Source of the DNA: Macrostomum hystrix
Taxonomy: Eukaryota; Platyhelminthes; Macrostomidae
Assembly: GCA_950097015.1 (NCBI GenBank)
Contig: CATNEN010000038.1
Span: forward strand, 29,046,501 to 29,110,500
Reading direction: 5' to 3'
DNA: 64,000 bases
Below are positions 45,401 to 61,170 of this stretch, in pieces. The position numbers were made by a program, and so were the translations under genes. The notes under the pieces are model-generated. The model searched no databases, had not been told where the DNA came from, and saw nothing but the letters and a program-made list of their open reading frames with translations. How positions within the stretch are numbered: position 1 is the stretch's first letter; each line of letters starts with the position of its first letter.

Positions 45401-48400
45401 AGCCCTCACTGGCGGCTTGCCGCAGACGGTCTACACTCCGTCAGTTTTCGATCCGGACGCCGGTGTCAATGGCACTGTGACATACAGCTTGGTGTCACAA
45501 ACAGGCACCGCACCCGATGGCACGTCTGCAGCATTCAGCGTCGCCACGGCAACTGGCGCTATTGTGGCCGACAAGATGCCGGACAGGGAATTCCTGGAAA
45601 CATATTATCTGCTGGAGAAGGCCTGCGATGGCGGCAGTCCTAGTCTATGTTCCAGCAAGCTCTTCACTATTGTAATTGCTGGTGAGTAAACAACCTATAT
45701 TTCTCTTTATGGGTGAGTGACAGCGTTTTCCATTCACAGCAAATTAAGTTTACTGAGCTCAATTCTGAGCTGCGGCGAGTCTGCGAGTCATTTGGGGTGC
45801 AGCCGCGGAGAAACAAGGAGAGTTTGTGTACTGCCAGACGTTGAGATGGTAGTTGTGCACACCTGTTAGAGTGTGTGCCTCCGTACAGTATCTGCGTGCG
45901 TGTTCTTTTGGGGGTAAGCGGAGCGAGCAGTATTGCCTCTTCGCTGGCTGCGGGTTAAGGTTATCAAATGATTGGCCGACGCGCCGAGGTAACATCATTT
46001 GAGATCTGAGAAACTAATTTGAGAAAGGGTTTTTTGTCCATTACATTTTTATAATTTTGTACTTAATGAATCAGCAGGGATGAAGTTAAAAAATGATTAA
46101 CTTTCTTAATTATTGTAAATTGCGGGTCAGTCGCTAATCGGTTGACGCGTTGCCTCTCGCACCAAGGTCCATGAGCTCGATTCCGTGGCGAGGCCACATT
46201 CATTTGGGGCGCAGCCGCTGAGAGAAGGCTTGGAGGCTTGTCTTGCAACTTACGACACTGTGGGCCAACCTCCAAGGCACAGTGAAATTGTACGCTGCCT
46301 TAAAATGAAAAATTCAGGGCAGATGTACACCTTTTGTGTACGCCTGCGTGCAGTATCTGTTTGTGTGTGTGTGCTCAGGAGTCAAAGGAATGGGCAAAAT
46401 TGCCTCCTCGCTGGCTGCGGGTCTAGTGTCAACAAATGATGTGGCATTTCCCGCAGCCCTCCTGCAATTATTATTAATATTATTTTCATTGCAAGTGCAT
46501 TTCTAAATGCAGTCTCGGAAAGTTATATTATTCTGCTTCTAGCAATGCTGGTGCCGAGACATGCCTGAATTGTTTTAGTAGGCTGTTCAGCTCTGCGCTG
46601 TGTATTCGTATGCCACTTTAATTCCTTGAAGAGTCTTCCTCGCCCCGCATCCATGAGGCGCATGATTCTCACGAGGCTGCTCATGTGATTTGCATTTGCG
46701 CGACAAAGGCGTGAATTAAATTTGTGAAGTGCCCGGGTCAGATGTCACCCCTGCAGAGCTGACTCTACGTACTTAATCTTTCGCTTCGCCGATTTAGCTG
46801 CTTGCAGTCACCTGAAAATGCGTTTAGTAAAGGGGATCTTGCAAGCACTAGATGGATTTGCTTGCGCACAGGGCAGGGCCTCGATGGAAATTAATCCCCA
46901 GGATTCAGCCAGCAGCAGCAGCCTAAAAATCCTCATTCAGTATGCAGTTAGCAACACTTGCTTTCCCACGCGAACACCTGTGCAGAGAAACTCTGTGCTG
47001 GCAATATATTTCTTTAGCAAAATTGGATTGCATCTTAAAGTACAATCGGTCTGCAGTGTGAGTCAATCTTTAGCCATTGCTTTCTTCATCCTCTCTCCCT
47101 CGTGGCAAACTGCAAGCTATACAATACACTCTTTTCATGCCAGTCAGACCTGCATGTGTGCTCTGGCTCACAAGCAATTTTTTCGTATTTTTTCATAAAA
47201 TTTCCTATGTGTTCGTGCTGCTGTGAGTTCGCTGCTCAAAGTGGCGATGTCTGCCGTCCGCTCGTTTGTGTGCAAATATGGCACCCCACTCTAATCAGCT
47301 ATGCAGTCCTCCTGGGACTACCGACAGCTCCCAAACACGTGGCCAGAGTTGGCGATGAGGTAAACAAGGGTAAAGACTGTATGGAGATCAATAGCAAAGC
47401 GGCGACACCATGTGTGTTGAGGGATACACACTGAATTATAACATTGAGTTAATATTTTCAGACCCATCACTCTGCCGAATAAATCGAAAATCAATCCTCT
47501 AGTTTATAATTTTCAGATGTCAACGACAATACGCCAAACTTTGGCGCCTGTCCGAAAGAGGCCACAGTGTATGAAAATGAGCCGGCAAACACACTGGTTG
47601 CAACTATCATTGCCACTGACAGAGACAAGGATGCTAACGCTCAGATTAGTCTCTACTCGCTCGTCACCGCGGATGGCGGAGCTTCCAGTCCAGGAGGAAA
47701 ATTCACGGGTAATGATTATCGTGACATGATGTCATGGTAAGGGGTGGATGGCAGGGGTTGCATGGTTTCGTGTCCCTAAGCTCCTAAGACCTAAAGTTTT
47801 GTTGATTTGTATTTTGGCCTACACCCAAGACCCAGTCGTTGAAAAAATCAGGGTATATATAAATGAGCGTACACACCTGTATGAGTAGGGGCCTGAGTAA
47901 CATATGAGTGTGAGTCAGTTCCAGGGTCAGCGGAATGGACAGAATTACTTCCTTGTTTGCTGCCGGTGAAATTTCGCTCCCTGAAATCAGATTTCTGGGA
48001 TTCATGTGCATAAAATCTCTTCGTCAATACAATTTTTTAGTTGACGCCAATGGAAATATCAAAACATTGGCTGCACTCGATCGTGAGGCAAAGGGTGTTT
48101 GCGGACAATGGCAGTCCAACTAAGAACACAGGCTCCTGCCTTCTCAACATCACCATTCTGGATAGAAACGACAATTCGCCAGTGTTTGGCGGACTTCCAA
48201 TTACCGCTTGGGTTTCCGAGGATGCACCCGGTGGCACTGTGTTCCACACTGTCTCAGTCACCGATGCAGACATTGGTGTCAACGCGGAGTTTACCTTCAG
48301 CATTATCGGCTTCACGCCAGCCAATAGCTTTATTATTAACAATGCTGGCCAGTTGTCCCTGTTCACTAGCGGCCTGCTAGATCGAGAGACACACCCGTCC

Positions 48401-51400
48401 TACAACATCACTGTTCTGGTATCGGACAGGGGCACAGCCGACGGAGTGCGGACCGCCACGGCTACTGTGAGCATCAACATTGGCGATGTAAACGATAACA
48501 CACCGACGTTTGGCACTGTCCCAGTGATGCGAAGTGTTCCAGAAAATAGCGTCGTCGATTTCAATGTCGGCGCACCGGTGCTAGCCGGCGATCCGGACGC
48601 TGGCGAGAACGCCTCGCTAACCTACAAAGTTGATGCCATCTTGGTGCCAACAAGTGGTGGCGACTACTTTAAAATCCATCCAACTAGTGGTGAGATTGAT
48701 TCGGTTCTAAATCTAAACAAAGTTGCTAAATTATTTTTTCAAGCTTTTGTTGCGTCGGTAAGAGTGCATTTTCTACTTAGATATTCAGATCGTCCTTATC
48801 CTAGTTAGGACATATCCGAGTCAGTGACACAAGGCTTTCAAATGCTGCGTACAGCTATTCGTCCAAGGACCAGCCACCAAACCCACCCCAGCTAATGCTA
48901 CAGCAATCCATTCTACCTTTGGGTGAACTGTAAGCACTAGGCAATTGTGTTTCGCTAAAGGACACAAATTATTTACACCAGGCTAATATTCGAACTCAAG
49001 ACCTCTCAATCGTAGCTCTAACCGTAGGGCTCCTAGCTTCCACGTTTCAGAGAACATTTTTCTGAAACTTTTTGGGTCCAAACGAATTCACAGGACAAAT
49101 TCAAGTGAAAGTTGCCGCGCTGGATCGAGAAACCTGGGACACATATCAGCTGCGCTTGCTGGCTGTAGACAATGGTCGAGCAATCACAAGGACTGGTAGT
49201 TGCACCATTACCATCATTATCACGGACGTGAATGACAACCCGCCAGTGTTCACAGCTAGCTATGAAACTGGAGTCTCAGTCGTTGAAAATTCACCACCAG
49301 GGACGAAGATAATCACTATGACAACAACCGACCGGGACATTGGCGACAATGCTGTCGCACTCTATAGAATCGATACTACTAGGCTGAATGGAACATTGGC
49401 TGCTACTTATTTTCAGGTAATGTGCTTTGCTTCGCATCTCGAGTTAAGTTCTTTTTAATCCGAATTCGAATAGCTTTTTTCAAATGCACCCTCAACAGTT
49501 GAATGCCACTACCGGAGACCTCACTGTAAGAACAGCCATTGATAGAGAGGCCTACGCTTCAATAGAATTCTACGTCATCGCCGAGGACAAGGGTAGTCCA
49601 GTGCTGTCCGCGTCGGCGCGAGTTGTCGTCAATGTCATCGATGTAAATGATAATCTTCCAGTTTTCGCTAGATCATTCATTAGCACCGAAATGGCTTACA
49701 AGTGAGTAACCCTTCCAGCTTGCATGGGCCTGATTCCGGACAAGGCACAAGTTTGTCTGGGAAGCCGGGCATTTTTATTGCTTCATCCAACTCACGCAAA
49801 CCTTTGGGGATCAGCACCGCACAATACTGGCTCAAGCTGACGATCAGCAAGCGAAATCCCTGTTCCCAAATAGCTTACTCCCTTAAGCAAACGTGCAAGA
49901 TCTGAAGTTTTCAATGCCTATCCGCTGTTTTATTTGTCTCTGCCTGCTACGAGTAATTTACATTCAAGCAGCCAAAAAGATATCAAGCCTGTCTTTGCGG
50001 AAGCGCGCTTATAGATTCTTTTATATATGAGCGAAATGTATATAATATAGGTATACAAAGAAGTACAGTGGCACTTAGTCCCATAGACTATTAGGAACCA
50101 TAGACTAATTTTGTAGTTAGCCTACGCGTGTTGAAACGATCAGGTTGAAACTTACGGCAGCCCACCCTCTGTTTTCTATAGTCGAATTCCATCGATATGC
50201 ACAGCGGGCGGCCCGTGAAACGCGTTTCACGCCCGCTAACTACAAGGCGACCGTTAGTTAGCGCTACGCGCCTCGACGTTTTACCTCATTTCAGCCCTCA
50301 GCGGCCTATCAGCAATATTAGTATATTGAAATCAAAAGTCCGTCAATAATTGACTATAATTATTCAGCATAGCAAATACGCAACAGTCTCATTTTTCAAG
50401 CGTAAGCTTCTTGTAGAAATATGTACATGTTGCCGACAAAAAGTACCTCATCTTTCATCTTATCTTCTTATATTCTACCTATCCACCTTATCTTTTAAAT
50501 CTTCCACTTTACGAGCTATAAGTTGGAATGCATTTTCTGCTTCAATATTCTACTTTTCTGAAAGACTCTTCAACAAATCCTAAATATCCTTCTTGGCTGG
50601 TCAATTTCCTCTCTTCCTGTCATGCGCTAATCCTGTGCCTCCTGCCTCATCAAGCCTGTATGCGCGGCGAAAGTCATCACTTGGGCGCTCCGTAGCACTC
50701 CTCATGCCGAAATTTCCTGCCCTGCCATCCGATGTGATCAGTTGCCATTCAATATTTGGGACGAGACAGGGGCTTTTCGATTGAGAGCTAACTAGTAGGT
50801 ATATAAAATATACTTGAGGAGAAGCCAGCAACGGTACCTCTCTCTTCACCGTCTCTCTCCTTTTCTCTTTCCGATAAGGATGTATATTAATGCTTAGATT
50901 AATAATACATGCGCCAGATATTGGAAGAAGCCGGGAAGCAGACTAAATCATAGCTTCCCCCAGATTCCAGTTCACCCATCTCTGCCTGTCGTCTCTAGAT
51001 TCTGCGCTGAGGGTAGGCCAGCAAAGGAAGTGCGCTCCATGTGGCCATAACGGTGGGACCGCGAGTAGAGCCTTGCAGACAGAAGCAAAAACTGAGGGAA
51101 GAAAGAAGACCAAGAAAAGGAAGCTATTTTGCTCGGACACAGGCTCATTTGGGGTCTAGTAAACCCACCGTTAGGCAATATAAAGTGATACGGCAGAAGC
51201 AGTACTATGCTCATTTTTCCTAACCGTCATCTGGAGTGAGCTAGGTCAGGATAATTGGTTAGAGTTGCTAGTACGGAAGCATTCAGGCAAGGGTGATTGC
51301 TTCGAAATCTCCTATTCGCCTAATTCAACAGGCCTCTCTTTGGCTAGAATTTGTTTGCATCAGTCAATGAAATCTTAGGAAGCTTAGACAAAACAAATTT

Positions 51401-54400
51401 ACAGGGTAAGGATAAAAGTACAAAGTACAAGATATGCACCGTTCAAAAGTAACAAAAAAAAATTTTTATTTGTTACTCGCAGTATGTCATCTCACCTGCC
51501 CCAATTTGGGCCAGATATGCAGCTGACAGCGGGATGCATGCATCCGTAGGCTGCGTACGGCTGTTCAGTCCATGGACTGGGGGACCCCACACCCACAATC
51601 AACAACCCGGCTATTGCATGGTACCCAATACACAACAGGGTGAATTGAAGCAATGCAAAGTTAATTGTCTTGCTAAGGCACACACATTGATCCAATGCAC
51701 TCGTGCATAAACCCTAGAACAATTAGATAACTCCTGAGTTATTAAAAGTACTCTTCAATAAGTACGTTTAAAATTATCAAAACGTAACACTAAAGCCTGC
51801 TTATTTTTTTTACAAATTCGTGATCGAGTAAACTGGCACGAATCCCTTTTTTAATTAGCGAGCAACGGACATCGCTGGCTTTGGCCACATTCTCGGCCAC
51901 AGATAGAGACGCCACTGGATCAGCAGTGCGCTACAACTGGGGCTCCCTAAGCAGCAATTTTGTCATCGGCCAGCTGACCGGCATCGTTAGTCCGGCCTAC
52001 GGTCAGAGCAGCGACCGCTATATCAAATATATACAATATCCTGTGGCAATCGACTCTGGTACTCCCGCAGCAACGTCCACAGCAACAGTTCGAGTCGACA
52101 CCTTTGACCCGACAGATACAGCAGTATGCATCACCTATGCCCTGCTGGAGTCAGGTTTCATAGCCAAGCAGGCGGCAATCCAGGCCTCGCTAGCTGAGAC
52201 CATTCAGTTTAAGTACGCGACTTGCAGGTGCGGCACTTGGAAGTACACAGCGCAGAGGTACGTCACGATGGCATGAAAGAACATGAGCACTCATTGCTTA
52301 GAGTCGCGATTTAAAAACGCGCGTGTTTAATCGACCTGCAACTAGACGAAAAAAATTTGACTTGACTTACAAAAGAAATTCTTAATCCTACGACACAGTT
52401 TTTTAAGAGCTTTCCGTCTTTGCGTGCTTCAGTTTTAATTTGAAACCTTCACTTTCAATTTGAATCATCTCATCCTTTAATTTATAGCTCTTACATTTTC
52501 AGTTTTTTTGGGGTCTTGAGTTTTTTGGGCTTCTTTAGCGCGCAAAGAACCTTTTTATGAGGGAATATGAGCTATACAAGAATGCTTCTTTCTGGACAAA
52601 ACTTTTCGATTCCTGAAGCTTCATGATCTCTCGTGTTCTCATCGGATTGTCATTTATATGATTTGACTCTAGCAGTGCTCAGAGCCTCAACAGTAGAAAG
52701 AGCGCGGGGTATTTCAAATACACACATTTTTTCTGTATCTCATAACATATTCAACCAATCGGCATAAAAATCTCGAGCGCGGGCTAAAAGTTTCCGCTCC
52801 ACCCGATGAAATGGCTTCCAGAATAAAAAGTCATCGGCTTCGTTGAGATGCTCAATTATTCTCGTCGGGGTGTCTGTAGGCAAAAATCACCATTAATTGT
52901 CCTTTTTCAACGGGGCATTCATCAAGAATCGCTGAATATCTCGACGATTCTGACGTCAGTCAGCTTTGAAAGTTATCGTAAAGGGTGGAAAGATACATAT
53001 GGTGGACTTTCACGAAAATCTGACATTCGATTTCAGAGCTATCGTGAATTAGGCACTGGTCCCTAGTAGCGTGGAGTTTCCTCTGTTATTAATGAACAAA
53101 TTTCATTTTTCCCTTTTCCAGTTCCCAGGTGACAGCTTGTCACTACTGCGTACAAAATAATAGCACAGACTCAGCCTCTGGCCTGCCACTAACCAAGGAT
53201 TTTGTAACCCAATCTGATCTGCTCATCTTTTGGCGACTGAGAGCTGATGGCACTCCGACAGCCATGCTGCAAACTGCCGCATTTTCCGCCGCTACTGTGG
53301 TCAAGGTTGAAGGGTAAGCCGTCAAATCGCGAAGGTCAGCTTGATAAAACGGATTTAGAAAACTCCTGATGTACTTTTTCAAATAAAAAAATACCCGGCT
53401 TCCATTATTAAAATCCATTAAGAGAAAAAATTGGAGCCCCAATCCTCTCTCAATAATTTGAAAAATTGAAAGGATTAAAAAAATGTATAAATTTTGTGAC
53501 CTAAAAAATGAGTACCTTCGAAAATCATTCATAACTAGTTCCCTCAACTCAGGGCAGCTTTAAAATAACGAACATTATTTTCTAATTTTCTAACTGGACA
53601 TTCGGCAATGGCACAATAAAACTTATTCAGTGTGTTTTTTGTTAAAATGACGTTAGAAAAAACGCCGCCTATAAATCGGGTTTCAACCGAGAGCGGATAA
53701 GTTTGCTTTTTTTGTCGCTGCTCAGGCCATAAATAATTTCCTAAGATATAGAACTTGAACTAACGATGCTAAGCATAAATCAGTTTCCTAATTCTAGAAC
53801 AACTTTGTTGACATGCGATACATGAAAGATGGAGAAAGATATTCTTGATTACACTAGCAAAATTATATTTGCATTTTTTGAAAGAACTAAGAATAGTAAT
53901 TCTGTTCTCCTTTATACTTTTACAAATGACTTTTCGGAGTATCAAATTTCAAATTGTAGCTTGCACTTACTTGGCATTCAATGTACTCATTTCCAGAGCA
54001 CCACACTATGGTGAAGAAGAAAAATCTAACTTTCAACGTATCGATTCAAAATTCCAGTCAGCCAACGAGCAGAATTGTTTTTATTTTTAAATGCAAAAAT
54101 GAAAGACACAAAATGCATGCACATTCTTGAATTATCCCACAATCATTATTTCATATATGATCTCTAAAATTAATAAATTTATTCAATCATCAGTTACGCA
54201 GCTGCGACTGCGGCACAGACTGCATGGTACCAGACACCCTGGGGCATAGCGGTACTGGCTATGGCTAGCCTCATGCTGGCTTCTCTTGTAGCACTGAGTA
54301 TTTGGGCTTTGGTGAGCAAGCTAACGTCAACTCCAGCCCATGCCACCGCTGCTAGCTACGCCAAAGAGGCGCCGAAACTCAAGCATCCACCAGCGGCACA

Positions 54401-54720
54401 ACCGAAGGCTACTCCAGTATGTATAGAAAACAATTGTTTTTTAGTAACCTGAAAACGACCACATTCTTAGGTTTTGTTTTATTTCTAGTTTAGCAAATAA
54501 GTATTTATTCAAATCATATCCTGTATATTAAATCATATTATTATCTTTCCGTGCTTTTCAATAATTTAAGAACAAGAACCTAAATGTCTATCGCGACTTG
54601 GATCCGTGGAGCAAACAAAATAATCAGACCAACAAAAGCAACCCACAAAAGAACAGCGACGAGAAAAACTCATGGCGGCACGACCGCACATCGGAACGAC
54701 AACCGACGCCTGTAGGCTGA
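33462..54720 (+). CDS. Large cadherin, about 20 cadherin repeats, single-pass
   Basis: 28 exons: 33462-33522, 34157-34427, 34883-35126, 35216-35629, 35882-36119, 36874-37110, 37223-37425, 37795-38026, 38662-39012, 39777-40025, 40111-40253, 40355-40428, 40500-40609, 40769-41158, 41245-41507, 42059-42328, 42957-43275, 43758-44086, 44512-44767, 45388-45681, 47517-47708, 48041-48689, 49094-49416, 49499-49701, 51859-52257, 53122-53313, 54194-54416, 54571-54720. Exon 1 is a signal peptide (MVKSIKFLLLCLLVYR). About 19 linkers of DVNDN type and repeated LDRE/LDYE motifs mark about 20 calcium-binding cadherin repeats. A Cys-bearing region follows, then one membrane span (GIAVLAMASLMLASLVALSI) and a tail of about 83 residues ending RQPTPVG, with no catenin-binding motif I can see. 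No EGF or laminin-G modules, so it is Dachsous/protocadherin-like and not Fat. Exon 22 has a frameshift near 48090. Intron 16 begins with GC. Confidence 0.93.
34526..34879 (-). mobile_element. SINE family 1, copy 6, abutting a splice acceptor
   Basis: On + it runs TTTGCAGGAGGGCTGCGGGC to CGCTCCGCGACTCACCCC. It is antisense to the cadherin gene in intron 2. The intron's acceptor TCAG ends at 34882, directly next to the SINE head, so the pyrimidine tract before the acceptor is SINE sequence. Confidence 0.88.
36375..36815. repeat. 25-bp minisatellite in cadherin intron 5
   Basis: About 17 copies of AGAGAACCAATGTCCTCCCA followed by GCAAC, with variants ACGTCCCC and GCAGC. Both strands stay open in several frames over 200-480 bp, giving Gln/Pro/Ser-rich or Gly/Trp-rich peptides; these are repeat artefacts. 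It lies wholly inside an intron. Confidence 0.92.
37480..37735. repeat. Degenerate about 30-bp repeat in cadherin intron 7
   Basis: Imperfect, GC-rich units containing GGCGCCCTCC or GGCGCCCTTC alternate with CCTAAATCC and CCCCAAG stretches. Intron 7 otherwise shows no feature. Confidence 0.6.
38107..38345 (+). mobile_element. SINE family 1, copy 7 (degenerate)
   Basis: Head-like GGGGTGAGTTAATGCGAGTG and body GCTCGCAGCCGCAGAGAGAA are recognisable; the 3' half has diverged. In cadherin intron 8. Confidence 0.6.
39090..39688. mobile_element. Inverted-repeat element, about 600 bp with about 100-bp arms
   Basis: The left arm has CCTAGAATAGAG, then TTGAACCAAACCGACTGAAA, then TCGATCAAGTCGACAAGAAA. 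The right arm holds the inverse order: TTTCTTGTCGATTGAATCGA, TTTTAGTCGGTTTGGTTCAA, then CTCCATTCTAGGG. There is no transposase inside. Lies in cadherin intron 9. Other members are at 17262-17496 and 58303-58893, so it is a dispersed non-autonomous family. Confidence 0.8.
43305..43690. repeat. About 20-bp minisatellite in cadherin intron 17
   Basis: About 18 imperfect copies of GGGGTGTCAGGGGAATAACT. Units vary in length (19-22 bp) and drift strongly towards the 3' end. No coding. Confidence 0.85.
44182..44445 (+). mobile_element. SINE family 1, copy 8 (5'-truncated)
   Basis: Starts inside the tRNA-like part at AAGGTCCCTGAGCTCGATTC and continues through GGGCGCAGCCGCGGAGAGAA. The 3' half has diverged. 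In cadherin intron 18. Confidence 0.75.
44840..45070 (-). repeat. Dispersed CCCGACGAGAA-family element, copy C
   Basis: On + it reads CCGGGGTATTTAAAAA, then TTTGAGATATTCAACGGTTC, then TCGTCGGGGTGTTTTG, the inverse of copies A and B. In cadherin intron 19. Confidence 0.6.
45711..45975 (+). mobile_element. SINE family 1, copy 9 (degenerate)
   Basis: GGGTGAGTGACAGCG head, then GGTGCAGCCGCGGAGAAA, then TTGCCTCTTCGCTGGCTGCG. Several deletions. In cadherin intron 20, about 30 nt after the donor. Confidence 0.7.
46122..46475 (+). mobile_element. SINE family 1, copy 10 (near full length)
   Basis: The head is slightly altered (GGGTCAGTCGCTAATCGG). B-box-like GAGCTCGATTCC, body GGGGCGCAGCCGCTGAGAGA and tail GCAGCCCTCCTGCAATTATT are present. 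In cadherin intron 20, the second SINE in that intron. Confidence 0.85.
46476..47516. other. Rest of cadherin intron 20, nothing recognised
   Basis: About 1 kb between the SINE and exon 21. A plus-strand frame at 46818-47198 is open for 126 codons, but its composition is not protein-like in any way I recognise and it has no partner exons. Confidence 0.4.
47855..47970 (+). mobile_element. SINE family 1, copy 11 (3' fragment)
   Basis: GTACACACCTGTATGAGTAG through CAGCGGAATGGACAGAATTA and TTTGCTGCCGG, matching the 3' half of the family. In cadherin intron 21. Confidence 0.55.
48830..49045 (-). mobile_element. tRNA-derived SINE, family 2, copy 3
   Basis: On + it shows TTCGAACTCAAGACCTCTCA with GCTCTAACCGTAGG, the inverse of a tRNA-like head. 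A body with GGCAATTGTGTTTCGCTAAA matches the AGCAAGACA part of copy 2. In cadherin intron 22. Confidence 0.55.
49702..51858. other. Large cadherin intron 24
   Basis: About 2.2 kb. It holds a strong palindrome at 50203-50237 and a family 2 SINE copy at 51490-51720. Short frames on both strands (50593-50849, 50943-51223) overlap antisense and have no supporting features. Confidence 0.5.
51490..51720 (-). mobile_element. tRNA-derived SINE, family 2, copy 4 (partial)
   Basis: On + it contains GTTCAGTCCATGGACTGGGG, TGGTACCCAATACACAACAG and TGAATTGAAGCAATGCAAAG followed by TTAATTGTCTTGCTAAGG. This is the inverse of the body of copy 2 at 19575-19830. In cadherin intron 24. Confidence 0.65.
52690..53090 (-). 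repeat. Dispersed CCCGACGAGAA-family element, copy D
   Basis: On + it reads GCGGGGTATTTCAAATACAC, then GAGATGCTCAATTATTCTCG, then TCGGGGTGTCTGTAGGC. A second, partial unit follows (GAATATCTCGACGATTCTGACG). In cadherin intron 25, ending close to exon 26. Confidence 0.6.
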
Positions 54721-55919
54721 TGGACTCGATTAAGTCGATGATGGACCCATTTTTTCGAAATTTTACAATTACATTTTTTCAACCAGCTTCAGGATTTTCG
54801 ACGTAAACAATTACGATTATTTATCACGGCATAGCAACTGACAACACGAAATGCTCAATAATCAAATGGCTCGTTGTAAAGGAAACTTATCCAGAACGAC
54901 TTAAATTTTGGTTTACTGACATACCATACCGGTTTCGTAATTAATTTTGGTTTCTTTTGTACGAGATTGTTGACTTGTCGTGATCAAACGTAAGGGACAG
55001 CTTTGTACTTTCTATACAATCAATATTTACGCTCGTATATGACAATTTTTTCGTCTTTAGAGTTCCATGCTCACTTGTATGCTATCTAGATGCACTGTGC
55101 TACTACGTAGACTAAACCGCTTGCACGAAACAATTTTTTACGACTGTCCTAGTATAAATTTTAGTGAAACAATAAATGTTTATAATTACATTTAACATGT
55201 AGCTTTAATCTTTTTTTCATTTCAACATCACATCTCTAAGAATATTTAGACAAACAAATTAATTCATTGATTATTTGATTGCGTGCATTTAGATCTGTCA
55301 GCCTGTGTGAGTGATATCCTAATTTCAATAAGCAAAGAAAATCCGAATTCATTTGTATTTTTGTTATAATTAAAATAGATAATATCATATGGATTATATA
55401 GTTATGCAACACCCTGCTATACAAGACAATCTTGGTCCTTGGACTGAACTACCAATCTTATTTGTACGACAGAATACTGAAATACAGTACCTCAATCGTT
55501 CACAACGGCTATTAGTCAAATATATATGTTTTAAAGTAGCTTAGAGTTCAACAAAAAAATGAATTAAAAGAACAATGCTACACACGAAAACTGAAAAATA
55601 CTTCTTCACAAGTACAACAACAATTTAAAGCATTCGAGTTTTCATTTGCTTTAAGAAAATTCAAATGAAGCGAGAAATGATTTTTAACGTTCATCAGGTT
55701 TTCAGGCCAGGTTGATTTCTTCAAAAGATGCTGGGAGGCCATTCTTTAAAAGCGCCAACTAAGGATAATTATGAAAAATAAGATAATATTTGCGCTTATA
55801 TAGTTTGTTATAACTTATGCTCGATTAAACTAGACATTGGAAATATTGCTGTTATTCGGATGACTATTTGTTAAAATGAGGTCATGACTTTTTGAGTTAT
55901 CGATATTAACGCCAACGAT
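54721..55919. other. Convergent intergenic region with cadherin poly(A) signal
   Basis: Between the cadherin stop codon (+) and the Doc2-like stop codon (-). AATAAA at 55171-55176 is a plausible cadherin poly(A) signal, about 450 nt after the stop. The rest is AT-rich with no gene seen. Confidence 0.6.

Positions 55920-61170
<5,251 letters not shown>

Noticed and set aside
46818-47198. 126-codon frame in cadherin intron 20
   Set aside because: It lies in an intron defined by in-phase flanking exons, and I see no domain or codon-use signal.
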